From Lonicera japonica (Eukaryota; Streptophyta; Magnoliopsida; Dipsacales; Caprifoliaceae), in contig JAKCWG010000107.1 in NCBI GenBank assembly GCA_021464415.1, forward strand, positions 1-64,000: a DNA stretch of 64,000 bases. Reading direction: 5' to 3'. Both the position numbers and the translations under genes were made by a program. The notes beneath the pieces were generated by a model. It ran no database searches. It had not been told where the DNA came from and worked only from the letters and a program-made list of their open reading frames with translations. The stretch's first letter is position 1. The number at the start of each line of letters is the position of its first letter. Below are positions 1-9,150 of this stretch, piece after piece.

Positions 1-540
1 GAACAATATTCAAAGAGCTCCCCCTTCTCTGTAGAATTCTAAGTGTATCTAAAACTAGATATCTTAGCCTAGAAGCTAAGAATTCTATTATATATTAAAA
101 AGGGGCAAAATATCTAAACAAATATCTAAAATAGCTTGAACCACAAAATAGCCCATTTTGGGTGTGAAATGAGTAAGTTGGAAACCATGATCGATCATGG
201 CTTTGCCCATGATCGATCATGAAAGTGTTCTGCCAGAAATTTTGCAAGCCATGATCGATCATGGCTTTGCCCATGATCGATCATGGGTCTGGAACTTGTC
301 ACTCAGCACATTTGCAAGCTACTAGGCTTGCTCTTGATCACCACATGCCATGCCATTGTATCCCAAACCTACGAAAACATGGAATACTACAAAATATACA
401 CCAACTTGGGCCACGTTAGATACAACACTCGCTAAGGCATTAATCTCGAGATAAGTGGATAATTAGCCAGAATTAAAACAACAAATGCGTCAAGCGACTC
501 CGGGAAGGAGCTTAGATATGACAATATTATGCGTTTATCA
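1..540 (-). repeat. 3' LTR of the Athila-like element, partial
   Basis: Bases 1-540 match 10265-10804 without indels and end in GCGTTTATCA, the terminal TG...CA boundary in minus orientation (TGATAAACGC). The rest of this LTR lies outside the window. It holds four copies of the palindrome CATGATCGATCATG, at 186-199, 208-221, 250-263 and 272-285. Confidence 0.93.
186..285. promoter_or_regulatory. Four-site palindrome array in U3 (left LTR)
   Basis: Four perfect 14-base palindromes CATGATCGATCATG start at 186, 208, 250 and 272. This is two pairs with 22-base spacing and 64 bases between pairs. The spacer inside each pair is CTTTGCC-like. In the minus-strand LTR they lie about 255-355 bases from the LTR start, upstream of an AT-rich TATA-like stretch at about 86-96. 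The regulatory role is inferred from position. Confidence 0.6.
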
Positions 541-551
541 ACTCCCCTCAA
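541..551 (-). other. Polypurine tract of the Athila-like element
   Basis: On the minus strand, AAGTTGAGGGGAGT directly precedes the LTR start TGATAAACGC. A purine run touching the 3' LTR is the normal primer site for plus-strand DNA synthesis. Confidence 0.8.
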
Positions 552-1891
552 CTTATCTCTTGCTAGTCCCTTAGCAAGACAAAAATATAATAATTACAAA
601 AGCACTACGCTATACAAAAAATTGTTAACTTCTAAGTTCCCAAAGAAGACGAGTTGCATCTCCTGAAGGTTTTCAGAAATGATACCTACAAACATCAGAA
701 GTTTGATCATGATGAACGATGTGAATGAAGTTTCAAGTTTCAATTTGCAAAGCAAGAGGCATTACTATCAATTTCCAGAACGACGGACTTTCGAATGATC
801 ATCTAATTCGCCTATTTCCTTTAGAACACAATCCCATATTCTCCAATGCTCACATACTAGACTTCGATTCAAACACTTCAATATAAACACAAAGAATCAT
901 AATCATTCAAGAAGGAAGAGAGAACTTTTTCAAAAACAAAAGCTCCAAGATTTGTCAATTCTAAACACTTTCTTTATCTTTTACTTGAAAATTTTCGCTA
1001 AATTAGTTCAGGGCGATTTTCATCTCTATGGGGGGCAGCGGTCTCACTTATCAACATTTTTCATTATTTTGCTCATTCATTGGAGCTCAAAGGAAGCTAT
1101 TCACCCTTTCCCATATGGTAACCTTTACCTATCCGTAATATTAGACAAAGAGACTTAAAATTTAGTCAAGTGAAGCTTTAAGTCAATATTAGGATAAAAG
1201 TCATCCAAGTTATCAAAGTGCTATGCTTTTGTCCTCTCATTGGAGGATCTTTTCGAAAGAGCTTCCATCATTTTTGGACAAAAATTTCTCTTCTCTCAAT
1301 GAAAATAAATCTAAGTGTTATTACCGAATTGGAAACAACCGAAGCAATCTAGCATGTGGAATAGGAGCATACAACGAGATATGAGACTAAGTGGAGCAAG
1401 GCAATTTAGTTTATCATTCAAATTCCTATCTAGATCAAAGAATTCAAGCCAAAAGCTAATGAAACAATAGTCTTCACCGAACAAAATATCAATCAATCAA
1501 TCATCAATTTTCAAACTTCTCAAAAAAAATTGAACACATCTCTTCTACTCATGGGAATAAACAATAGCAAGCCAAAACAAAATAAACACAAAATAACGTA
1601 CCCCCCTCAACTTGAAAGAAACATTGCCCTCAATGGAAAGAGAACAATAAAATTGCACGGAAGGGCTACTTTGGCTTTGCTTTCCATGAGACAAAAATAA
1701 GAGATAAACAACCACTATTCACAAAACGGGTTAGAATTAGAATAAAAAAGCAAAAACCATAACATTCAACCATTAAAACTAAGTTCTAATGTTAACATCA
1801 AGTCTAAATTCTAATACAACCCAAAAGAAATAAAATAAAACTAAGCATAAATATAGTTAATTAAAGAGTTTTTCAGGCTATCACATCATCA
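552..1891 (-). other. Non-coding 3' region of the Athila-like element
   Basis: There is no credible ORF between the extra ORF and the 3' LTR. A second PPT-like block lies at 1599-1616 (minus AAGTTGAGGGGGGTA), nearly the same word as the functional tract at 541. Stretches of 600-1260 recur in diverged form at about 24600-25340, which identifies that region as an older relative. Confidence 0.7.
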
Positions 1892-3070
1892 TCACATCTC
1901 AGGGGGTGGGGGTGGGGGAAATCGACTGTAGAACTCCTCGAATTGACGGTGTATGAACTCCTGTTGAGCCACCATATGAACTTCCACCCTAGAGGCAATC
2001 TCCGCCTCCATATGATCTTGGCGGACCAGCATATCGTCCACCCTAGTGTTGAGAGTATCAAACCCCGCGTGCATCGTAGCATTCATTTGCTCGAATTGCT
2101 CTCTCAAAAACTCCATGGTATCGTCCACCGGCCCCGTACTTTCTTTTCTTCTTCTTCTCGAAGGACCCGGAGTGTCGGTTCCCGCCTCTTCTGGTGCTTC
2201 TTCCTCGGACTCAACTGGAGGAGGTGCGGCCGAAGAACTTGGCCTGTTTCTGAGTTGGCCGGCGGCTCTAGCTTGGGTGGACCTATTTATCGGGGCCCGC
2301 TGGATCTTTCTGACATCGGCGTCCCGTTCTTGGACACCCGCTTCCAAGCAAATGTGGGTCAAAAGCACACCAAACTTGATTGTTTTGTTGTGAGCTACCG
2401 TGTCATAGACTTTCATGATTTTTCGCATTATGTAGCGAACTAAACAACACGGCCTATTTCGAGCAATGACATATAAAACATAGGCATGATAGGGGTATAA
2501 GTGCTGAATGTGCGAGGTGGGGTCTATCGCGTTGGCTACAACAAGCCACAGAGTCCTAAATTGTGGTGCTAAATTGTTCCTATCGAATTGGGAGCCAATC
2601 CAAGTCATTGGGCGACCGGCCAGAAATGTGGCCAACTCGTCATCTGTAGGATATACAATTCGGGCTGAGTGTGGGAGTTCATAGCTACCATCCGGCATTG
2701 CCGGAATCCCCGTCACTCGACTAACTACCTCGAGGTTAAACGGTACAATCCTCCCACGCACGTGGGCAACATATGCATAGGTAGCATTGGGCACACACAC
2801 CAAGCTTGCAGCAAATTCACGGCATAGAGTTAGATTGCATTGGTTACCTGTTTGTCGCAAATATTGCACCCACCCCTCGTGTCGCTCAAAGGCTCCCATT
2901 TGTGGGAAATCGTCCAAGGCACCAATAATCACGGGCCTCTTGATCATCACAGCCCGGTTCCTAAAAGCATAGTTCCACCAATCGTACTCCTGACGGCTAC
3001 GGAACCCGCGATAGCCACCCCTTGCGGCTTGGAGTTCTTCTGGCTTGTTAACTGGAGCAATGGCAGCCAT
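1892..3070 (-). CDS. Intact extra ORF of Athila-like element (putative plant transposon protein)
   Basis: A 392-codon ORF lies downstream of pol, where Athila-group elements often carry an additional or env-like gene. Residues about 25-245 form a globular region (motifs EYDWWNYAF, GWVQYLR, TWIGSQF, HAYVLYVIARNR) that resembles the plant transposon-protein domain found beside such elements. Then come an acidic, proline-rich linker (about 275-303), a basic cluster RRRRK (305-309, possible nuclear signal), a likely coiled coil (about 315-382) and a short polyproline end. I see no signal peptide or membrane segment, so an envelope role is not supported. The start context is AATGGC. It has no stops, unlike gag-pol next to it. 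Its function is unknown. Confidence 0.8.
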   Translation of the reverse strand: MAAIAPVNKPEELQAARGGYRGFRSRQEYDWWNYAFRNRAVMIKRPVIIGALDDFPQMGAFERHEGWVQYLRQTGNQCNLTLCREFAASLVCVPNATYAYVAHVRGRIVPFNLEVVSRVTGIPAMPDGSYELPHSARIVYPTDDELATFLAGRPMTWIGSQFDRNNLAPQFRTLWLVVANAIDPTSHIQHLYPYHAYVLYVIARNRPCCLVRYIMRKIMKVYDTVAHNKTIKFGVLLTHICLEAGVQERDADVRKIQRAPINRSTQARAAGQLRNRPSSSAAPPPVESEEEAPEEAGTDTPGPSRRRRKESTGPVDDTMEFLREQFEQMNATMHAGFDTLNTRVDDMLVRQDHMEAEIASRVEVHMVAQQEFIHRQFEEFYSRFPPPPPPEM

Positions 3071-3636
3071 TGATGTGGGGAGAAGGGAGAAATAGAGAGA
3101 AATTTCAAAATTTTGGGGAATAGGGCTCGAAATTGGGGGTTTGGGGTTTTAGAGAGAGAAAGAGGTGTTGATGATAGATGGGTGTGGAGTTTGGGGGTGA
3201 AATTGAGGGTTTATGGAGGTGGAAAGGCTAGGGTAGGGTTTGATTTGATGATGAATAAAGGTTTGGAGAAGGGAGATGGAAAGAAATGGGAGTTAGAGAG
3301 AAGATGGGGCACGATTTTGGCCAAAAAGAAACAGCTGCTCTGTTTTAATACGATCATGGCTTTGCCCATGATCGATCATGGTAGTGTACTGCCGCAGGAA
3401 AAGTTAACCATGAGTCCACTACCTCCAAAATTCGATCCCATGATCGATCATGGCTTTGCCCATGATCGATCATGCCTTCAACAAACATTCTCCCATGAAA
3501 TTTCTTCACTTGAAACACCTTTTCACTCCCCCCAACTTGGTCCGTTTAGATCCGATTTCGCCCGAACTTCCGAAACAAATTCCTGAAACTCATAAATACT
3601 ACAAAAAACATTATTTACAAAATTGACCCATGCTTG
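3071..3636 (-). promoter_or_regulatory. Spacer upstream of extra ORF with palindromes, PPT-like block and gene-like leader
   Basis: This lies between the integrase stop and the extra ORF. It holds palindromes CATGATCGATCATG at 3367-3380, 3439-3452 and 3461-3474, plus a decayed one at about 3345-3358, so two pairs with 22-base spacing as in the LTR U3. Downstream on the minus strand are TTTATTCATC and a C/T-rich leader with ACCCTA words running to the ATG, much like a plant gene 5' UTR. A PPT-like block lies at 3524-3540. An internal promoter is inferred. Confidence 0.45.
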
Positions 3637-4830
3637 TTAGGCATAAGTCGGGTCTTCGAGAGGGGTGGACTCCTCTCGAATTGGGAATTCCAAAAATGGC
3701 TTTAGACGTTGTCCATTCACCTTGAAAACATAGCCAGTTTTGGGATCCTCGACATTCACAGCCCCAAAAGGAAATACATGACGGACAATGTATGGGCCGG
3801 TCCAACGAGACTTCAATTTTCCCGGGAAGAGATGCAGACGAGTATCATAACAAAGAACTTTGTGCCCAAGTTTGAATTCTTTCCTTAAAATAGATTTATC
3901 ATGAAAATTTTTTGCACGTTCCTTGCTTATTTTCGCATTGTCATAATCATCTCTTCTCAATTCCTCAATTTCATCCACTTGCAACTTTCGGTCAAGCCCG
4001 GCTTTTTTCAAATCACAGTTAACCATCTTAGTTGCCCAGTATGATTTGTGTTCCAACTCTACTGGCAAATGACATGGTTTTCCGTACACGATGCGATAAG
4101 GAGACATATCTAGAGTTGTTTTATACACAGTACGGTAAGCCCAAAGTGCTTCGGTCAGTCTTAACGACCAATCCTTGCGGTTCGGGTTTACCGTTTTCTC
4201 TAGAATCTGTTTGATCTCCCTATTTGCCAGCTCGGCTTGACCGTTAGTCTGAGGGTGATAAGCGAGCGATACTTTATGGTTTACACCATACTTTTGCATT
4301 AATGATTGAAATGGTCTATTGCAAAAGTGAGTACCGCCATCGCTTATTATTGCCTTGGGAGTGCCAAAACGTACAAGAATGTGTTCTTTCAGAAATCGGA
4401 TCACCACTTTGTGATCATTTTTCTTGCACGCTTGGGCTTCCACCCATTTTGAAACATAATCTACGGCAATTAAAATGTAAAGGTTACCGTAGGAGGATGG
4501 GAACGGTCCCATGAAGTCGATGCCCCAGCAATCAAAGATTTCAATCATTAGGATTGGATTGAGTGGCATCATGTTCCTCTTAGAGATCCCTCCAAGCATC
4601 TGGCATCTTTGACATGCCTTGCAAAAATGTTGTGCGTCCTTAAAGAGCGATGGCTAGTAAAGTCCGCTTTGCAAAATCTTAGCGGTTGTCTTCTTTGATG
4701 AGAAATGTCCTCCGCAAGCTTCAGAATGGCAGGAAGACAGAACTCTCTCTACTTCTTGGTCTGGAATGCACCTCTGGATAATTTGATCCGCACAATATTT
4801 AAATAGGTATGGTTCATCCCAATAGAATCA
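3637..4830 (-). pseudogene. Ty3/gypsy integrase, with in-frame stops
   Basis: This is the pol integrase domain, which inserts element cDNA into the chromosome. The zinc-binding part lies upstream of 4600 and is interrupted by TAG at 4654-4656, where a tryptophan codon is usual; TGA at 4828-4830 separates it from RNase H. In the open part (320 codons from 4599) the catalytic acids are D28 (GIDFMGPF), D87 (IISDGG) and E123 (NGQAEL); the D87-E123 gap of 35 residues is typical. The Athila-type GPY-like C-terminal region (RWTGPYIV) is present, with no chromodomain after it. The frame continues that of gag and RT without any frameshift. Confidence 0.9.
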
Positions 4831-6363
4831 CCTCACTTCACTCAAGAACTTCTTTCTATCTTGTGCGCCCCATGCTTTCGGTATCTTGTCGGTTACAAGA
4901 TAATTTACAATGTCGGCATACCATGGGAGTGTCGAGATTGCCAACAGTTGCTCATCCGGGAACGAATCTTGGATCGGGCTTTCTTCAACGTTGTTTGTAA
5001 AAGTGAGACGAGACAGATGATCGGCCACCACGTTCTCGACTCCCTTTTTGTCCTTGATGCTCAAATGAAATTCTTGCAATAGGAGTATCCACCTCAAAAG
5101 CCGCGGCTTGGCATCTTTCTTTGTGAATAGGTACTTCAATGCCGCGTGATCCGTGAAAATAACAATGGGCGATCCTATCAAGTATGATCGAAACTTGTCC
5201 AAGGCGAAAACAATTGCTAGAAGCTCTTTCTCTGTCGTGGTTTAATTCATTTGTGCATCATTCAAGGTCCTAATTGCATAGTATATCACACCCGGTTTCT
5301 TGTCTTTCCGTTGACCAAGAACCGCTCCTACTGCATAGTCACTTGCGTCGCACATGAGCTCGAAAGGCAAGCTCCAATCCGGTGCCTGCATAATCGGCGC
5401 AGTAGTGAGCATATACTTCAGAGAGACGAAGGCTTCCTCGCACTTGGCATCCCACTCAAAGGGTGCATCCTTGAGAAGTATATTACACATTGGCTTGGAA
5501 ATGGAACTAAAGTTCTTGATAAACCTCCTATAAAACCCGGCATGTCCTAGAAATGATCGGACATCTTTGACATTCTTGGGCGTAGGAAGTTTGGCAATCA
5601 AATCGATTTTAGCTTTATCCACTTCAATTCCCTCAGACGAAATGATGTGCCCCAAAACAATTCCCTTAGTAACCATAAAATGGCACTTCTCCCAATTCAA
5701 TACCAATTGTTTTTCCACGCATCTTCCCAATACCTGTTCCAGGTTAGTCAAGCAATTGTCGAATGACTTACCATAGACGGTAAAGTCATCCATAAAAACT
5801 TCCAAAGTCTTTTTCACCATATCGCTAAAAATACTTAGCATACACCGTTGGAAAGTGGCCGGTGCATTACATAGACCAAAGGGCATTCTTCGATAAGCGA
5901 AGGTGCCAAAAGGACATGTAAAGGTGGTTTTTTCTTGATCATCTAGGTCAATCTCAATTTGATTGTACCCGAACAAACCATCGAGGAACGAGTAATATTC
6001 ATGGCCTGCTACCCTCTCTAGAGTTTGGTCTAAAAAGGGGAGTGGGAAATGATCTTTACGAGTTGCCTCATTGAGTTTACGGTAGTCAATACACATTCGC
6101 CACCCGGTGGTGACTCTTTGCGGAATCAACTCGTTTGATTCATTCTTGACTACCGTAAGACCCGATTTTTTCGGTACCACTTGAGTTGGACTAACCCATT
6201 TACTATCCGAGATTTGATAGATGATCTTTGCATCCAACAATTTCAATACCTTGTTCCTAACCACTTCTTGCATATTAGGATTCAACCGGCGTTGAAATTG
6301 CCTCGATGTTTTTGCCCCATCCTCCAAGTGAATTTTATGTGTACAAATCAAAGGGCTTATTCC
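4831..6363 (-). pseudogene. Ty3/gypsy reverse transcriptase-RNase H, one internal stop
   Basis: This copies element RNA into DNA and degrades the template. Counting from the Met at 6351, RT motifs are WVSPTQVVPKK (about 52), RMCIDYRKLN (85-94), SFLDG with D124, MPFGLCNAPATFQ (156-168) and FMDD (186-189), the catalytic pair. SFLDGLFGYN replaces the usual SFLDGYSGYN. RNase H starts near residue 325 with CDASDYAVGAVLGQ. TAA at 5242-5244 interrupts it just before [15 protein letters not shown], where tyrosine is usual. The downstream part (5202-4831) keeps [10 protein letters not shown] and [10 protein letters not shown] at 6364-6366 marks the upstream edge. Confidence 0.9.
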
Positions 6364-7800
6364 TTAGAGGTCGGCAAGTGTCCAACCAAAAGCTTTTTTG
6401 TATTTACCAAGCAAATTAACCAATCTTACCTCTTGGTCATCCAAGAGATCGGACGAAATGATGACGGGGTAAGTGTCTGAAGCTCCTAAAAAGGCATACT
6501 TCAAGTTGCTAGGCAATAACTTGAGATCCATTTGTCCTTCAAGCTTTTTGGTGGGAGATTGTGTGTTTTCTTCTTTCTCCGAGAATTCAACCTGTTTGTC
6601 AGACAAAGAAAACACTTGCATACAATCCTCGGGTTCATCGAAAGTGGTTAGATAACCTTCCGTTGACTCCTATTCGAAATTTGCCACAAAGTGGTCTTGG
6701 ATACATGACTCTATCATGTTCATGTGTTCACTTTCCTCATCATCATCGTCGTTTCTTTGATTGCTCAAAGAGAACACGTTTAGCTCTAGAGTCATGTTTC
6801 CAAATGCTAACTTCACAATTCCATTTTTGCAATTTATTATAGCGTTAGAAGTAGCAAGAAAAGGTCGGCCAAGGATGACCGGAATCTCCTTAGCGGGATT
6901 CGACACGGGTTGCATGTCGATGATGATAAAATCAACCGGAAAATAAAACTTGTCTATTTGAACAAGCACATCCTCGACTATCCCTCTTGGGATCTTAACG
7001 GATCGATCTGCTAATTGAATCGTAACCCTCGTGAGTTTTAATTCACCTAACCCCAATTGTTGATAAACCGAATATGGGAGCACATTAACACTTGCTCCCA
7101 AATCTAACAATGCGTTCTTTATCCTACAATTTCCTATAACACACGAAATTGTGGGACATCCGGGGTCTTTGAACTTGGGGGCTCTCGTGCCTTGCATGAG
7201 GGAGCTCACTTGCTCCACCATAAAGGCCTTTTTCTTGACATTCAACCTTCGTTTGGTAGTACATAAGTCCTTGAGGAACTTAGCGTACGAAGGTATTTGC
7301 TTGACCGCGTCAAGCAATGGAATGTTGATTTTCACTTGTCTAAAAACATCCAAAATCTCGGTATTAGATTTGGACGGTTGGTTCAATCTCTCCGGAAATG
7401 GAACTTTGATCCCATTTTTGATTTTTTCGAGATCCTCCTTTCCTTGTCTCTCTTCCTCTCTATTCTTCTCTTCACTCACAACTTTCTCAACATTCGTGGG
7501 CTTAACCATGTCCGCCACCTTGGGGGTTTTAGGAACAATAGTTTTATCTACCTCCTTCCCACTCCTCAGGATTGTGATAGATTTGAGTTCTTCTATCTTG
7601 GTGCTAGACTCTCCTCCCTCTATGACTTGAACTTGACCTCTAGGATTAACTAAAGGTTGAGAGGGGAATTTTCCCTTCTCTTGGGTAGCTAGGGCGGTGG
7701 TGAGTTTAGACATTTGAGTTTTTAACTCACCCACATCACGATCCGTTTTGTCCACAAATGATCTCAACAAAGCTTCCAAGTTTTGGTTGGGATTTTGATT
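6364..7800 (-). pseudogene. Gag-pol linker and aspartic protease, stops at both ends
   Basis: This continues the gag frame after TAG 7801-7803. The open part from 7779 has a charged linker (about residues 60-150 of that frame) and the retropepsin active site LLDLGASVNVLP with D226. It cleaves the polyprotein in related elements. TAG at 6670-6672 breaks the frame. It resumes in the same frame as a short segment ending KYKKAFGWTLADL, the usual lead into RT, and stops at 6364-6366. Confidence 0.85.
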
Positions 7801-8997
7801 CTACGGTGGAACAAAAGAGTTTTGAGGTTGTTGTTGCTTTTGGTTCTGATGATATTGGTTGTGGTTCTGACTTTGATTTCCTCCCCAACTGAAATTGGGG
7901 TGATTCTTCCATCCCTCATTGTACCTTTGAGAATAGGGATCGTTTTGGTTACGGTTTTGGTTGTACTGGTGTAAAGCATTGACTTGGGCGGGATTTTTTA
8001 GGACTTCCCGAAAAGCGGGAATGGTAGGGCAATCCTCGGTAGTGTGTCCTGGATTTTCGCAAATGACACACAACTGGCTCGAGGATACTACATTGACCTC
8101 CTTAAGCTTACTTGCTTCCATTGCCTCTACTTTCTTAGACAATTGGAATAACCTCGCACCCATGTCATCCTCATTGGACACTTGGTACAACCCACCCCTT
8201 CCTTGAGTTTTAACTTTGGGTTCTTCAGAATAGGTGTTCCAATTTTGAGCACCTTCCGCTAATTCATCAAAATATAATAAAGCCTCATCGGGATTCTTAC
8301 TCAAGAATTGACCATTACACATGGTTTCGACAAACGTACGCATTTCAGGGGTGAGAGATTCGTAGAAGAAACTAACAAGGCTCCAAGTTTCATGACCATG
8401 GTGAGGGCATGCATTTAAAAGTTCTTTGTATCTTTCCCAACACTTATAAAAGCTTTCATTTTCTTTTGGCGAAAAATTAGATATCGCCCTTCTTAAAGCG
8501 TTGGTCCTATGAACGGGAAAGAATTTTTTTAAAAATTTTGCTTGAAGCTCTTGCCAAGACCGAATTGACTGCGGTCTTTGGGCATTTAGCCAAATTTTTC
8601 CTTTGTCTTTTAGGGAGAAAGGAAAGAGTTTTAAACGCATGACATCCTCGTTAATATTTGCCTCACGAAATGTGGAGCAGACTTCTTCAAAGTCTTTCAA
8701 ATGCAAGTATGGGTTTTTCGACTCCATACCATAAAAGGAAGGGATATGTTGAAGCATACCCGGTTTGAAAGAGAAAGCTCCGGCTTGGCCGGTGGGAAGC
8801 ACGATGCACGAATTGGAAGTTGCCCGAGGCGGTTGAAGATAGTCCCTCATTGTCCTAACAGGAGGAACATTGTTGGCACCTTCCCCTTCGTTATCGCTCT
8901 CGTGGTCCTCCGCTCTGCCTTGATTTGCCATTCTTGGAGATGTGGGGGGGCTAATTCGAATGTCCACGAACAATCGCCCTTGCATGGGCTTGGACAA
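7801..8997 (-). CDS. Athila-like Gag, 398 codons
   Basis: The structural protein of the virus-like particle. Residues about 85-250 are the retrotransposon gag domain (PSFYGMESKNPYLHLKDFEE, WQELQAKFLKKFFP, ESFYKCWERYKELL). A CCHC zinc knuckle occupies C310, C313, H318 and C323. The tail from about 340 is rich in Asn and Gln. The stop TAG at 7801-7803 is in the same frame as protease, so it is either a nonsense change (CAG to TAG at a CHG site is the simplest) or a regulated Gag/Pol boundary read through at low rate. The start is the first Met of the open frame. Confidence 0.85.
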   Translation of the reverse strand: MSKPMQGRLFVDIRISPPTSPRMANQGRAEDHESDNEGEGANNVPPVRTMRDYLQPPRATSNSCIVLPTGQAGAFSFKPGMLQHIPSFYGMESKNPYLHLKDFEEVCSTFREANINEDVMRLKLFPFSLKDKGKIWLNAQRPQSIRSWQELQAKFLKKFFPVHRTNALRRAISNFSPKENESFYKCWERYKELLNACPHHGHETWSLVSFFYESLTPEMRTFVETMCNGQFLSKNPDEALLYFDELAEGAQNWNTYSEEPKVKTQGRGGLYQVSNEDDMGARLFQLSKKVEAMEASKLKEVNVVSSSQLCVICENPGHTTEDCPTIPAFREVLKNPAQVNALHQYNQNRNQNDPYSQRYNEGWKNHPNFSWGGNQSQNHNQYHQNQKQQQPQNSFVPP

Positions 8998-9123
8998 TGA
9001 TTCGAATCGCTCCTTGGGAACTCTACAAAATCAAACAAGAATAAGGAAGAAAAATAAATTAATTAAATGGAGAGATACTCACAGAGAATGGTTTTATACA
9101 AAACCCGAAATCCGCCTTTTGCC

Positions 9124-9144
9124 TTTTCCCCTGCAACGACGCCA
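9124..9144 (-). other. Primer-binding site
   Basis: On the minus strand, TGGCGTCGTTGCAGGGGA follows the LTR end after a 6-base spacer. It closely resembles the TGGCGCCGTTGCCGGGGA primer site common in Athila and other non-chromodomain plant gypsy elements (tRNA-Asp type, from family knowledge). Confidence 0.8.
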
Positions 9145-9150
9145 AAAACT

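Noticed and set aside
186..285. Palindrome array as a CRISPR-like repeat
   Set aside because: Eukaryotic LTR context, 14-base palindromes with near-identical spacers, only four units and no cas genes.
1873..2443. Several 60-166-codon ORFs on the plus strand and other frames over the extra ORF
   Set aside because: They are shadows of the intact minus-strand ORF 1892-3070 with no recognisable domain.
1892..3070. Extra ORF as a retroviral envelope protein
   Set aside because: No signal peptide, no transmembrane segment and no cleavage site; it has a basic cluster and a coiled coil instead.
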